Source: Paraburkholderia podalyriae
GTDB lineage: Bacteria > Pseudomonadota > Gammaproteobacteria > Burkholderiales > Burkholderiaceae
Assembly: GCF_014397785.1 (NCBI RefSeq)
Contig: NZ_VZQQ01000029.1
Span: forward strand, 18,766-82,765
Reading direction: 5' to 3'
DNA: 64,000 nucleotides
The notes under the pieces were generated by a model. The model was given only the letters and a program-made list of their open reading frames with translations. It searched no databases and was not told the origin of the DNA. Positions 34,925 through 46,880 of the stretch are shown here, in pieces. How positions within the stretch are numbered: position 1 is the stretch's first letter; each line of letters opens with the position of its first letter. A program made the position numbers and the translations under genes.

Positions 34925-36184
34925 CTAACTCTGGCGCTCGAGCACGGCGGCGAAAAAGCCGTCGGTCGCGTGGCGGTGCGGCCACAGCGACAGGTAGTCG
35001 CCCATCTCCAGCTCGATGCGCTGCTCGGCAAGGACGTCGCGCACCGGCACCAGCGCGAAATCAGGGTGATCCGCGAGGAACTGCTGCACGACCGCCTCGT
35101 TTTCCGCTTCGAGAATCGAGCACGTAGCATAGACGAGCCGCCCGCCCTTCTTCACGAGACGCGCCGCGCTCGCGAGAATCGACGCCTGCTTCGGCGCCAG
35201 CTCGGCGATCGACTCCGGCGACTGGCGCCACTTCAGGTCCGGGTTGCGGCGCAGCGTGCCGAGGCCGCTGCACGGTGCATCGACGAGCACGCGGTCGATC
35301 TTGCCAGCCAGGCGTTTGATCTTCGCGTCGTGTTCGCTGTCGATCAGCACCGGGTTCACGTTCGACAGGCCGCTGCGCGCGAGACGCGGCTTCAGCTTCG
35401 CAAGACGCCGCTCGGAGATGTCGAACGCGTAGAGCCGGCCGGTCGAGCGCATCGCCGCGCCGAGCGCCAGCGTCTTGCCGCCCGCGCCCGCGCAAAAATC
35501 GACGATCATCTCGCCGCGGCGCGGCGCGACCACCGAGCACAGCAACTGGCTACCCTCGTCCTGCACTTCGAGCCAGCCCTGCTGGAACGCGTCGAGCCTG
35601 GTCAGCGCCGGCTTGCCGACCACGCGCACCCCGAGCGGCGCGAACGGCGTCGCGCCCGCCTCGATGCCGGCCTTCGACAGCGCACCGAGCACGTCGTCGC
35701 GGCTCGCCTTGATCGGGTTTGCGCGCAGATCGAGCGGCGCCGGGTAGTTCAGCGCGGCGGCCAGTTGCGCGAGCTCGGCGGCCTCGAAGCGCGTGCTGAG
35801 CGCCTGGCTGATCCAGTCGGGCAGATTCAGGCGAATTCGCAGTGGCAGGCTTTCCGGGTCGATCTTCGCCACGTGTTCGAGCCACGTCGCCTCCGCCTCG
35901 GTGACGAACGGCTTCAGCGCCGAGCGTCCGGCCGTCTGCATCAGGCCCAGCAGCGCCATGCGGCGCGCCGGGCTACCGGTGCCGCTTTCGGCCAGATGCG
36001 CGAACTCCATCCGGCGGCGCAGCACCGCGAACACCGCCTCGGCGATCACGCCGCGCTCGGCGTGACCGAGCTTCGGATGCGCGCGAAAAAAGCGGCTCGT
36101 GGCGGCGTCGGCGGGGCCGTTCAGCCGCAGCACTTCGGCCAGCAGCGTTTCAGTTTGTCCAATCAGGAAACCATGCAATCTCAT
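34925..36184 (-). CDS. RsmB/NOP-family RNA cytosine-5 methyltransferase
   Basis: A 419-residue SAM-dependent RNA methyltransferase. The SAM motif VDFCAGAGGKTLALGA, the motif IV Cys in VDAPCSGLGTLRRNPDLKW and the catalytic Cys in VYATCSILEAENE are all present, as required for m5C methyltransferases. The N-terminal 140 residues resemble a reduced NusB-like region, so it could be RsmB or a paralogue acting on another site; Burkholderiaceae often carry more than one member. The start at 36184 overlaps the purN stop by four bases. Confidence 0.86.
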   Translation of the reverse strand: MRLHGFLIGQTETLLAEVLRLNGPADAATSRFFRAHPKLGHAERGVIAEAVFAVLRRRMEFAHLAESGTGSPARRMALLGLMQTAGRSALKPFVTEAEATWLEHVAKIDPESLPLRIRLNLPDWISQALSTRFEAAELAQLAAALNYPAPLDLRANPIKASRDDVLGALSKAGIEAGATPFAPLGVRVVGKPALTRLDAFQQGWLEVQDEGSQLLCSVVAPRRGEMIVDFCAGAGGKTLALGAAMRSTGRLYAFDISERRLAKLKPRLARSGLSNVNPVLIDSEHDAKIKRLAGKIDRVLVDAPCSGLGTLRRNPDLKWRQSPESIAELAPKQASILASAARLVKKGGRLVYATCSILEAENEAVVQQFLADHPDFALVPVRDVLAEQRIELEMGDYLSLWPHRHATDGFFAAVLERQS

Positions 36185-36834
36185 ACGCCCTCTCCGGCGG
36201 TGTGACCGGCAAAGAGCCATTGCGGCTCCGACGGCGTTAGCGTGACGCGCGAGCCGTCCAGAGCGAGACGCCCTTCGACGAACCAGCGCACCGCGCGTGG
36301 ATAAATGACGTGCTCGGTAGCGAGCACGCGTGCGGCGAGCGTCTGCGCAGTATCGCCCGCCTCGACAGGTACGGCCGACTGCGCGACGATCGGCCCGTGA
36401 TCGAGCTTTGATGTGACAAAATGCACCGACGCGCCGTGCAGCCGTACGCCGGCATCGAGCGCCTGCTGGTGGGTCTTCAGGCCCGGAAAGCTCGGCAGCA
36501 GCGACGGGTGTACGTTCAGCATGCGCCCAGCGTAATGGTCGACGAAGCGCTCGGTCAGCACGCGCATGAAGCCCGCGAGTACGACGAGGTCTGGGGCGAA
36601 CGCGTCGATCTGCTCGGCGAGTGCCGCGTCGAAGTTGTCGCGATCCAGAAACTGGCGATGATCCACCACTGCCGTGGCGACGCCACGCGACGCCGCGAAT
36701 GCGAGCCCCGCGGCATCGGGACGGTTGGCAATCACGGCAGCGACCCGCGCCGGCCAGTGCTCGCTGGCACAGGCGCGCACGATGGCTTCCATGTTGCTGC
36801 CCCGTCCGGAAATCAGGATGACGAGTTTTTTCAT
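36181..36834 (-). CDS. purN: Phosphoribosylglycinamide formyltransferase 1
   Basis: A 217-residue enzyme that transfers a formyl group from 10-formyl-THF to GAR in purine synthesis. ISGRGSNMEAIV at the start binds the phosphoribosyl group, HPSLLPSFPGLKTHQQAL contains the catalytic His, and SVHFVTSKLDHGPIV carries the catalytic Asp. Length is usual. It is upstream of and coupled to the RNA methyltransferase gene, and divergent from ribF. Confidence 0.95.
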   Translation of the reverse strand: MKKLVILISGRGSNMEAIVRACASEHWPARVAAVIANRPDAAGLAFAASRGVATAVVDHRQFLDRDNFDAALAEQIDAFAPDLVVLAGFMRVLTERFVDHYAGRMLNVHPSLLPSFPGLKTHQQALDAGVRLHGASVHFVTSKLDHGPIVAQSAVPVEAGDTAQTLAARVLATEHVIYPRAVRWFVEGRLALDGSRVTLTPSEPQWLFAGHTAGEGV

Positions 36835-36900
36835 GCGCGGATTTTATCATTCGGCAGTCGCCGGACCGCGACCGCGCAGCCGTCTGTTGCGCCAAGCGTT

Positions 36901-36906
36901 TATAAT
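36901..36906 (+). promoter_or_regulatory. Consensus -10 element upstream of ribF
   Basis: A perfect TATAAT lies 67 bases before the ribF start in the divergent purN-ribF region. No good -35 match is found at the right distance, so the call rests on the -10 and the position. Confidence 0.35.
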
Positions 36907-36972
36907 CGATTGTTTTGCGGCACCCCGCCCGCGCCCCTATTGCAACCGCAGCAACCGCTGCAACCCGCTATC

Positions 36973-37968
36973 GTGAGAGTCTTCCGCGGTCTTCCCAATG
37001 CCGAGAGCCGCGCGCCGTGCGCGCTGACCATCGGCAATTTCGACGGTGTCCACCGCGGCCACCAGGCTCTGCTCGCGCACGTGCGCGCGGCCGCGAACGC
37101 GCGTGGCCTGCCCGTCTGCGTGATGACCTTCGAGCCGCACCCGCGCGAGTTCTTCAACCCGGCCGGCGCGCCGCCACGCATCGCGATGCTGCGCGACAAG
37201 CTCGAGGCGCTGCGCACCAATGGGGTCGACCGGGTCGTCGTCGAGCATTTCAATCACACGTTCGCGAGCCAGTCGCCAGACGCGTTCGTCGAGCGGATCA
37301 TCGTCAACGGATTGCACGCGCGCTGGGTCATGATCGGCGACGACTTCCGCTACGGCGCGAAACGCGCCGGCGACTTCGCGTCGCTGCAGGCGGCCGGCAG
37401 GCAGTATGGTTTCGAAGTCCAACAGATGGCGACGGTCGCCGATCCGTCGGGCGCGCGCATTTCAAGCTCGGGCGTGCGCGCGGCGCTGGTCGGCGGCGAC
37501 CTCGACGCGGCGCGCGCCGCGCTCGGGCGCGACTATCTGATCAGCGGCCACGTCACGCACGGCATGAAACTCGGCCGCGATCTCGGCTTTCCGACGCTCA
37601 ACTTGCCGATCGCGCACAAGCGCCCGGCGCTGGCCGGCATCTTCGTCGTGCAGGTGCACGGCATCGCCGAGCAACCGCTGCCGGGCGTCGCGAGCCTCGG
37701 CCTGCGGCCCACCGTCGACGATTCCGGCCGCGTGCTGCTCGAAGTGCACCTGCTCGACTGGCACGGCGACGCGTATGGCAAACTCGTGCGCGTCGAATTT
37801 CTGAAGAAGTTGCGCGACGAGGAGAAATTCGTCGACCTCGAAACGCTGACCGCCGCGATCGCGCGCGACGTCGCCAATGCGCGCGCATGGTTCGCCGCGG
37901 TCGGCGCCGGCACGCCGGGCAGCCGTTCCACCGGTTTCGCCACCTCGGCCACCGACCGAATTAGATAA
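36973..37968 (+). CDS. ribF: Bifunctional riboflavin kinase / FAD synthetase
   Basis: A 331-residue enzyme that phosphorylates riboflavin to FMN and adenylates FMN to FAD. The N-terminal adenylyltransferase domain shows IGNFDGVHRGHQALL and GDDFRYGAKRAG; the C-terminal kinase domain shows HGMKLGRDLGFPTLNL and LEVHLLDWHGD. I start it at GTG 36973, giving VRVFRGL (Met first), the family N-terminus; an open frame continues far upstream but is antisense to purN. It precedes ileS-lspA, the classical ribF-ileS-lspA order of proteobacteria. No FMN riboswitch is seen. Confidence 0.93.
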   Translation: MRVFRGLPNAESRAPCALTIGNFDGVHRGHQALLAHVRAAANARGLPVCVMTFEPHPREFFNPAGAPPRIAMLRDKLEALRTNGVDRVVVEHFNHTFASQSPDAFVERIIVNGLHARWVMIGDDFRYGAKRAGDFASLQAAGRQYGFEVQQMATVADPSGARISSSGVRAALVGGDLDAARAALGRDYLISGHVTHGMKLGRDLGFPTLNLPIAHKRPALAGIFVVQVHGIAEQPLPGVASLGLRPTVDDSGRVLLEVHLLDWHGDAYGKLVRVEFLKKLRDEEKFVDLETLTAAIARDVANARAWFAAVGAGTPGSRSTGFATSATDRIR

Positions 37969-38138
37969 TCACCGCGGTTCCGGCCGGCGCGCCGCGCCGC
38001 ACGAACCGTCGCCGCGCGTATCGAAGGGCGTCCGGGCTTCACGCGGAGCCGCCTGCCGGGCGCGTCCCACTCTCGTCGCACATCGCGTGCAATCCGCGCG
38101 CCGCTACGCATAGAAACGAATTCACCGCCACCCACATC

Positions 38139-40976
38139 ATGAGCAACAAGAAAGCCGATTCGAAACCGCAGTCCCGCTACCCGGTCAACCTGCTCGACAC
38201 GCCGTTTCCGATGCGCGGCGACCTGCCCAAACGTGAGCCGCAATGGGTCAAGGAATGGCAGGAAAACAAGGTCTACGACAAGATCCGCGCCGCCTCCAAG
38301 GGCCGCAACAAGTTCATCCTGCACGACGGCCCGCCGTATGCGAACGGCGACATCCATCTCGGCCACGCGGTGAACAAGATTCTCAAGGACATGATCGTCA
38401 AGGCGCGCAATCTGGCGGGCTTCGACGCGGTCTACGTGCCGGGCTGGGACTGCCACGGCATGCCGATCGAAATCCAGATCGAGAAGCAGTTCGGCAAGTC
38501 GCTGCCCGCGGCCGAGGTGATGCAGAAGGCGCGTGCCTACGCGACCGAGCAGATCGACAGGCAGAAGGCCGGCTTCCGCCGTCTGGGCGTGCTCGGCGAC
38601 TGGGACAATCCGTACAGGACGATGAACTTCGCGAACGAAGCCGGCGAAATCCGCGCGCTCGCGAAAATCATGGAAAAGGGCTACGTGTTCCGCGGCTTGA
38701 AGCCGGTCAACTGGTGTTTCGACTGCGGCTCGGCGCTCGCTGAAGCGGAAGTCGAGTACAAGGACAAGACCGATCCGACCATCGACGTGCTGTTCAGCTT
38801 CGCCGAACCGGAAAAGACCGCGCAGGCGTTCGGCCTCGCCGCGCTACCGCGCAACGAAGGCGGCATCGTGATCTGGACCACCACGCCGTGGACCATTCCC
38901 GCCAACCAGGCGCTGAACCTGCATCCGGAAATCGTCTACGCGCTCGTCGACACGCCGCGCGGCCTGCTGATCGTCGCCGAGGAACGCGTCGAGGCGTGCC
39001 TGAAGCTGTACGGCCTCGAAGGCACGGTCATCGCGACGACGCCGGGCGAGAAGCTCGTGAATCTGCGCTTCAATCATCCGCTCGCGTCCGCGCACCCGGG
39101 CTACAAGCGAACAGCGCCCGTCTATCTCGGCGACTACGTGACGACCGAAACCGGCACCGGCATCGTGCACTCGTCGCCCGCCTACGGCGTCGAAGACTTC
39201 GTGTCGTGCAAGGCGCACGGCATGGCCGACTCGGACATCATCAACCCGGTAATGGGCGACGGGCGCTACATCGAATCGCTCGCGCTGTTCGGCGGCCTGT
39301 CGATCTGGGCGGCGAATCCGCAGATCGTCGAGGCGCTGCAAGGCGCTGGCTCGCTGCTGCGCACCGAAAAGTACACGCATAGCTACATGCACTGCTGGCG
39401 CCACAAGACGCCGATCATCTACCGCGCCACTTCGCAATGGTTCGCCGGCATGGACGTGAAGCCGAACGACAGCGACAAGACGCTGCGCGAAACCGCGCTC
39501 GAAGGCATCGAGAACACGGCGTTCTATCCGTCGTGGGGCAAGCAGCGCCTCTTCAGCATGATTGCGAACCGCCCGGACTGGACACTGTCGCGTCAGCGTC
39601 AATGGGGCGTGCCGATGGCATTCTTCGTGCACAAGGAAACCGGCGAGTTGCATCCGCGCACGCTCGAATTGCTCGAACAGGTCGCGCAGCGCGTCGAGAA
39701 GGAAGGCATCGAGGCATGGCAGACGCTCGATCCGCACGAGCTGATCGGCGACGACGCCAACCTGTACGAAAAGAACCGCGACACGCTCGACGTGTGGTTC
39801 GACTCGGGCACCACGCACTGGCACGTGCTGCGCGGCTCGCACAAGGACGAACTCCAGTTCCCGGCCGACCTGTACCTCGAAGGTTCGGATCAGCATCGCG
39901 GCTGGTTCCATTCGTCACTGCTGACCGCGTCGATGCTCGACGGCCGCCCGCCCTACAACGCGCTGCTCACGCACGGGTTCACCGTCGACGGCGAAGGCCG
40001 CAAGATGAGCAAGTCGCTCGGCAACGGCATCGATCCGCATGAAGTCGCAAACCGCCTCGGCGCGGAAATCATCCGCCTGTGGATCGCGTCGACCGACTAC
40101 TCGGGCGAGCTCGCGATCTCAGAGGAGATTCTCAAGCGCGTGACGGAAGGCTATCGCCGCATCCGCAACACGCTGCGCTTCCTGCTCGCGAACCTGTCGG
40201 ACTTCGACTTCGCGCAGCACGCGCAGCCGGTCGAAGACTGGCTCGAAATCGACCGTTATGCGGTGGCGCTATCGGCGGAGCTGCAAAACGACATCCTTGC
40301 GCACTACGAGAAGTACGAGTTCCACCCGGTCGTCGCGAAGCTGCAGACGTTCTGCTCGGAAGACCTCGGCGGCTTCTACCTCGACGTGCTGAAGGACCGC
40401 CTGTACACAACCGCGGCGGATTCGGTCGCGCGCCGCTCGGCACAAACCGCGCTCTACCACATCGCGCAGGGCCTGTTGCGCGTGATGGCGCCGTTCCTGT
40501 CGTTCACCGCGGAGGAAGCGTGGAAGGTGTTCCAGCCCAATAGCGAGACGATCTTCACCGAGACGTACCACGTGTACCCGGCCGTGCCGGACGCGGGTGC
40601 GCTGCTCGACAAGTGGACGCTGCTGCGCGCGGTGCGCGGCGATGTGACCAAGGCGCTGGAAGAGGCGCGGGTCGCGAACCTGATCGGCTCGTCGCTTCAG
40701 GCGGAAGTCGAAATCCGCGCGAGCGGAGCCCGTTACGACGCGCTAACTAGCCTCGGCGGCGACCTGAAGTTCGTGCTGATCACGTCGGCGGCGAACGTCG
40801 TCAAGGTCGACAGCGAAGCGGACGAAGGCGTTGAAGTGATCGCCTCGAAGTACCTGAAGTGCGAGCGCTGCTGGCACTATCGCGCGGACGTCGGCGCGAA
40901 CGCCGAGCATCCGTCGCTGTGCGGCCGCTGCTTCAGCAATCTGTTCGGCAGTGGCGAAATCAGGAGCGCGGCATAA
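38139..40976 (+). CDS. ileS: Isoleucyl-tRNA synthetase
   Basis: A 945-residue class I aminoacyl-tRNA synthetase charging tRNA-Ile. The HIGH motif is in GDIHLGHAVNK (about residue 75) and the KMSKS motif in GRKMSKSLGNG (about 625). The editing domain lies between them (for example GTGIVHSSPAYGVEDF). The C-terminal zinc-binding motif CERCWHYR...CGRC is present. Length matches the bacterial enzyme (938). It shares one base with the lspA start (TAATG). The 170-base gap after ribF contains no T-box or leader peptide that I can see. Confidence 0.97.
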   Translation: MSNKKADSKPQSRYPVNLLDTPFPMRGDLPKREPQWVKEWQENKVYDKIRAASKGRNKFILHDGPPYANGDIHLGHAVNKILKDMIVKARNLAGFDAVYVPGWDCHGMPIEIQIEKQFGKSLPAAEVMQKARAYATEQIDRQKAGFRRLGVLGDWDNPYRTMNFANEAGEIRALAKIMEKGYVFRGLKPVNWCFDCGSALAEAEVEYKDKTDPTIDVLFSFAEPEKTAQAFGLAALPRNEGGIVIWTTTPWTIPANQALNLHPEIVYALVDTPRGLLIVAEERVEACLKLYGLEGTVIATTPGEKLVNLRFNHPLASAHPGYKRTAPVYLGDYVTTETGTGIVHSSPAYGVEDFVSCKAHGMADSDIINPVMGDGRYIESLALFGGLSIWAANPQIVEALQGAGSLLRTEKYTHSYMHCWRHKTPIIYRATSQWFAGMDVKPNDSDKTLRETALEGIENTAFYPSWGKQRLFSMIANRPDWTLSRQRQWGVPMAFFVHKETGELHPRTLELLEQVAQRVEKEGIEAWQTLDPHELIGDDANLYEKNRDTLDVWFDSGTTHWHVLRGSHKDELQFPADLYLEGSDQHRGWFHSSLLTASMLDGRPPYNALLTHGFTVDGEGRKMSKSLGNGIDPHEVANRLGAEIIRLWIASTDYSGELAISEEILKRVTEGYRRIRNTLRFLLANLSDFDFAQHAQPVEDWLEIDRYAVALSAELQNDILAHYEKYEFHPVVAKLQTFCSEDLGGFYLDVLKDRLYTTAADSVARRSAQTALYHIAQGLLRVMAPFLSFTAEEAWKVFQPNSETIFTETYHVYPAVPDAGALLDKWTLLRAVRGDVTKALEEARVANLIGSSLQAEVEIRASGARYDALTSLGGDLKFVLITSAANVVKVDSEADEGVEVIASKYLKCERCWHYRADVGANAEHPSLCGRCFSNLFGSGEIRSAA

Positions 40977-41482
40977 TGGCGAGAACCGTGTCGAAAACGT
41001 CCACCGGAAGCAGTTCGCTCGCACCTTGGCTCGGCATCGCGCTGATCGTCATCCTGTTCGACCAGCTGACGAAAATCGCCGTGCGCAAGGTGTTCGCCTA
41101 CGGTGTGCCGCACGAGATCACGCCGTTCTTCAACCTGATCGTCGTGTTCAACCGCGGCGCCGCGTTCAGCTTCCTCGCGATGGCGGGCGGCTGGCAGCGC
41201 TGGGCGTTCACCGCGCTCGGCGTCGTCGCCGCGCTCGTGATCTGCTATCTGCTCAAGCGCCATAGCGGGCAGAAAATGTTCTGTACCGCGCTCGCGCTGA
41301 TTCTCGGCGGCGCGCTCGGCAATGTGATCGACCGGCTCGCGCATGGCCACGTGATCGACTTCCTCGATTTCCACGTGGGCGGCTGGCACTGGCCGGCGTT
41401 CAATCTCGCCGATAGCGCGATCACGATCGGCGCGATCCTGCTCGTGATCGACGAGCTGCGGCGGGTACGCGGCACACGCTAA
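40976..41482 (+). CDS. lspA: Lipoprotein signal peptidase (signal peptidase II)
   Basis: A 168-residue inner-membrane aspartyl protease that cleaves lipoprotein signal peptides after lipidation. FDQLTK, NRGAAFSFL, GNVIDRLAHGHVIDFLDF and FNLADSAIT carry the conserved residues, including the two catalytic Asps (in GNVIDR and NLADS). Four membrane helices are evident. It starts at 40976 and is translationally coupled to ileS. Confidence 0.95.
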   Translation: MARTVSKTSTGSSSLAPWLGIALIVILFDQLTKIAVRKVFAYGVPHEITPFFNLIVVFNRGAAFSFLAMAGGWQRWAFTALGVVAALVICYLLKRHSGQKMFCTALALILGGALGNVIDRLAHGHVIDFLDFHVGGWHWPAFNLADSAITIGAILLVIDELRRVRGTR

Positions 41483-41609
41483 CGTCGCCGACGGGACGCA
41501 CGGCTGCGGTTACGCGCGGCGTGCGCCGCGTCCGGTTTGAAACGCGCGGCGGCAACGACGGGCAATGCCCTCGCGCCGCCGCGTGATCACGCTTTGTCGG
41601 AGGCTTTCG

Positions 41610-42827
41610 TTGGCAACCGCAGAACTCGTAGGCAAACACCTCGTCCTCGGCATGACGGGGGGCATCGCCTGCTACAAGATCGCCGAACTCACGCGTCTGT
41701 TGACCAAGGCTGGCGCGACAGTGCAGGTCGTCATGACCGAAGCCGCGACCCAGTTCATCACCCCCATCACGATGCAGGCCCTGTCGGGCCGGCCGGTCTA
41801 CACGAGCCAGTGGGACGGTCGCGTGCCGAACAACATGGCGCACATCGATTTGTCGCGCGAAGCCGATGCGATCGTGATCGCGCCGGCGTCGACCGACTTC
41901 CTCGCCAAGCTCGCGCACGGCATGGCCGACGATCTGCTGTCGACGCTGTGCATCGCGCGCGACTGTCCGCTGCTCGTCGTGCCGGCGATGAACCGGCAGA
42001 TGTGGCAGAACCCGGCCACGCAACGCAACGTCGCGCAGCTGCGCGCGGACGGCGTCGAAGTGCTCGGCCCGGATTCGGGCCCGCAGGCCTGCGGCGAGAT
42101 CGGCGACGGCCGCATGCTGGAAGCGGCCGCGACCTACGAGGCGATCGCATCGTTCTTCGCGCCGAAAATCCTGTCGGGCCGGCGTCTGCTGCTGACCGCC
42201 GGACCAACCTTCGAACCGCTCGACCCGGTGCGCGGCATCACGAATCGCTCGAGCGGCAAGATGGGCTTCGCGCTCGCGCGCGCCGCGCAGCAAGCCGGCG
42301 CCGACGTGCATCTGGTGACCGGGCCGGTCGCACTGGAGACGCCGTGGGGCGTGTTCCGCGAGGACGTGCAGACCGCGCAACAGATGTACGAGGCGGTCAT
42401 GCGCACCGTCGCGGACGCGGATATTTTCATCGGCGTCGCCGCGGTGGCCGACTGGCGCGTCGACCAAGTCAGCGATCAGAAGATAAAGAAAACCGCCGAG
42501 CGCACGCTGCCAAGCTTTTCATTCGTCGAGAATCCGGACATCCTCGCCGCGGTCGCGAAGCTGCCGAAGCCGCCGTTCGCGGTCGGCTTCGCCGCAGAGA
42601 GCGACAACCTGGAAATCCACGGCGAGGAAAAGCGCGCGCGCAAGAACGTGCCGCTGCTGATCGGCAATCTGGGTCCGCAAACATTCGGGCTCGACGACAA
42701 CGAAGTGATCCTGTTCGAAGCAGGCGGCGCGACGAAGCTGCCACGCGCCGACAAGCAGACGCTCGCGCGCGCACTGATCGCGGAAATCGCGAAGCGTCTG
42801 CCGTCCGACACCAGCCCGGTTCGCTGA
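41610..42827 (+). CDS. coaBC: Bifunctional phosphopantothenoylcysteine decarboxylase / synthetase
   Basis: A 405-residue fusion enzyme for two steps of coenzyme A synthesis. The N-terminal CoaC flavoprotein domain shows LGMTGGIACYKIAEL, the active-site His in NNMAHIDLSR, and VPAMNRQMW. The C-terminal CoaB domain shows LLTAGPTFEPLDPVRGITNRSSGKMG and a KIKK motif. I chose the TTG start at 41610, which has CGGAGG at seven bases and gives the family N-terminus; the ATG at 41565 lacks a binding site. It lies about 125 bases after lspA. Confidence 0.92.
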   Translation: MATAELVGKHLVLGMTGGIACYKIAELTRLLTKAGATVQVVMTEAATQFITPITMQALSGRPVYTSQWDGRVPNNMAHIDLSREADAIVIAPASTDFLAKLAHGMADDLLSTLCIARDCPLLVVPAMNRQMWQNPATQRNVAQLRADGVEVLGPDSGPQACGEIGDGRMLEAAATYEAIASFFAPKILSGRRLLLTAGPTFEPLDPVRGITNRSSGKMGFALARAAQQAGADVHLVTGPVALETPWGVFREDVQTAQQMYEAVMRTVADADIFIGVAAVADWRVDQVSDQKIKKTAERTLPSFSFVENPDILAAVAKLPKPPFAVGFAAESDNLEIHGEEKRARKNVPLLIGNLGPQTFGLDDNEVILFEAGGATKLPRADKQTLARALIAEIAKRLPSDTSPVR

Positions 42828-42907
42828 CCGAGCGCAAAGCGGCGGGTCCGTGTGGCCACGCCGCCTTGCCCGGTCAGCCGACCGGAATCATCTGGAGCAC
42901 TACTGCC

Positions 42908-43924
42908 ATGACGCTACTCTCCGTGCTCGATCAAACACCGGTGATCGCCGGCCATTCGGTGGCGGACGCGATCGCCGCCACCGTCGAACTCGCGCAGCTC
43001 GCCGACGACCTCGGCTACACGCGCTACTGGTGCGCCGAGCACCACGGCCTGCGCGGCGTGTCGAACCCCTGCCCTGAAGTGATGCTGGCGCGCCTCGGCA
43101 GCGTGACCAAACGCATTCGCATCGGCTCGGGCGGCATCATGCTGCCGTACTACAGCCCGTTCAAGGTCGCCGAGCAGTTCATGATGCTCGAGGCGCTGTT
43201 TCCGAACCGCGTCGATCTCGGCGTCGGACGTGCGCCGGGCGGGGATATGCGCACCGCGCAGGCGGTCGCCGCCGGCGCCTACAATCGCGGCGAGCTTTTC
43301 CCGCAGCAGGTCACTGAGCTGCTGAACCTCATGCACGGTACGCTGGCCGACGATCACCTCGCGCAGGGTGTGCTGCTTCAGCCGCAGATCGATACGCGCC
43401 CGCAGCTGTGGATGCTCGGCTCGAGCGAATTCGGCGGTCTGCTCGCGGCGCAGCTCGGCATTCGCTTCTCGTTCGCGCATTTCATCAATGCGCATTTCGG
43501 CAAGCAGGTCGCGCTTGCGTATCGCGAGCGCTTCCAGCCCGGTAACGAGGCGTCGCAGCCGTATCTGACGGCCGCGGTCTTCGTGATCTGCGCCGATACC
43601 GAGCAGGAAGCCGGGGACCTCGAAAAGGCCGTGGACCTGCGTCGGGTGCAGATGTCGTATGGCCTGAACGAACCGATTCCGACGATCGAGCAAGGCATCG
43701 CGCAGGAGTATGGCCAGCGCGAACAGCTGGTGATCGACCGGGAAAAGCCGCGCAGCATCATCGGCACGCCTGAGCACGTGACCGAGCGGCTCACGGATTT
43801 ACAGCAGCAGTTCCAGGCCGACGAACTGATGGTGCTGACCGTCGCCGGCAGCTATCGCGCGCGCTTGCGCTCCTACGAACTGCTCGCCGACGCGTTCCAG
43901 CTCGGCTCGAACAAGGCGGCTTGA
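42908..43924 (+). CDS. LLM-class flavin-dependent oxidoreductase (luciferase-like, YhbW-type)
   Basis: A 338-residue bacterial luciferase-like monooxygenase. The N-terminal SVLDQTPVIAG, AEHHGLRGVSNPCPEV, RIGSGGIMLPYYSPFKVAEQF and VDLGVGRAPGG blocks are characteristic of the subgroup that includes YhbW. It probably uses reduced FMN supplied by a partner reductase, which is not adjacent. It sits between coaBC and dut, two genes that are direct neighbours in enterics, with gaps of 80 and 66 bases. The substrate is unknown. Confidence 0.87.
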   Translation: MTLLSVLDQTPVIAGHSVADAIAATVELAQLADDLGYTRYWCAEHHGLRGVSNPCPEVMLARLGSVTKRIRIGSGGIMLPYYSPFKVAEQFMMLEALFPNRVDLGVGRAPGGDMRTAQAVAAGAYNRGELFPQQVTELLNLMHGTLADDHLAQGVLLQPQIDTRPQLWMLGSSEFGGLLAAQLGIRFSFAHFINAHFGKQVALAYRERFQPGNEASQPYLTAAVFVICADTEQEAGDLEKAVDLRRVQMSYGLNEPIPTIEQGIAQEYGQREQLVIDREKPRSIIGTPEHVTERLTDLQQQFQADELMVLTVAGSYRARLRSYELLADAFQLGSNKAA

Positions 43925-43990
43925 TCGCAGAGGTTTTGCCTGTCAGCCGCGTGGCCCCTTCACCAAACCCACACCCACTATCGAACCTGA

Positions 43991-44437
43991 ATGAAACTCG
44001 ACCTGAAGATTCTCGATCAACGCATGCGCGAACAGCTTCCCGCCTACGCGACGACCGGTAGCGCCGGCCTCGATCTGCGCGCCTGCCTCGACGAACCGCT
44101 GACCCTGCAACCCGGCGAAACCGCGCTGGTGCCGACCGGACTCGCGATCCACGTCGGCGACCCCGGTTATGCGGCGCTGATTCTGCCGCGCTCGGGCCTT
44201 GGCCATAAGCATGGGATCGTGCTCGGCAATCTCGTCGGCCTGATCGATTCCGATTACCAGGGTCAACTGATGATTTCGACGTGGAATCGCGGCGAAACGA
44301 CGTTCGTGCTGAATCCGATGGAACGCCTCGCGCAACTGGTGATCGTGCCGGTCGTGCAGGCCGCGTTCAACATCGTCGACGACTTCGAGGAAAGCCTGCG
44401 CGGCGCGGGCGGGTTTGGCAGCACCGGCAAGCATTGA
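43991..44437 (+). CDS. dut: dUTP diphosphatase
   Basis: A 148-residue trimeric dUTPase that converts dUTP to dUMP. All five motifs are present: GSAGLDLRAC, PRSGLGHKHGIVLGN, GLIDSDYQGQL, ERLAQLVIVP and the C-terminal P-loop-like GAGGFGSTGKH. Length matches E. coli Dut (151). It is the last gene of the coaBC-LLM-dut group and converges on clpA. Confidence 0.96.
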   Translation: MKLDLKILDQRMREQLPAYATTGSAGLDLRACLDEPLTLQPGETALVPTGLAIHVGDPGYAALILPRSGLGHKHGIVLGNLVGLIDSDYQGQLMISTWNRGETTFVLNPMERLAQLVIVPVVQAAFNIVDDFEESLRGAGGFGSTGKH

Positions 44438-44501
44438 TGGATTGCTGCAACGCGGCGACTGGGTCTTTCCGCGCGCGGCGCCAGCATAAAACCAGAGCAT
44501 G

Positions 44502-44533
44502 AAAAAACGGCGCGGGGTAAAACCCGCGCCGTT
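44502..44533 (-). terminator. Hairpin between dut and clpA, terminator of clpS-clpA
   Basis: On the minus strand AACGGCGCGGG and CCCGCGCCGTT form a stem followed by TTTTTC. The plus-strand T-run (CTGCTTT) is weaker, so it may act in both directions. Confidence 0.8.
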
Positions 44534-44582
44534 CTGCTTTCGGCTCAACCGGCGTAAGGCAACGCCGGCCTTACTACTCGGA

Positions 44583-46876
<2,294 letters not shown>

Positions 46877-46880
<4 letters not shown>

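Noticed and set aside
36840..36972. FMN riboswitch upstream of ribF
   Set aside because: The region is short and lacks the conserved RFN helices; ribF in this group usually has none.
37969..38138. T-box or Ile leader peptide upstream of ileS
   Set aside because: No run of Ile codons, no T-box sequence and no terminator-type hairpin with a T-run.
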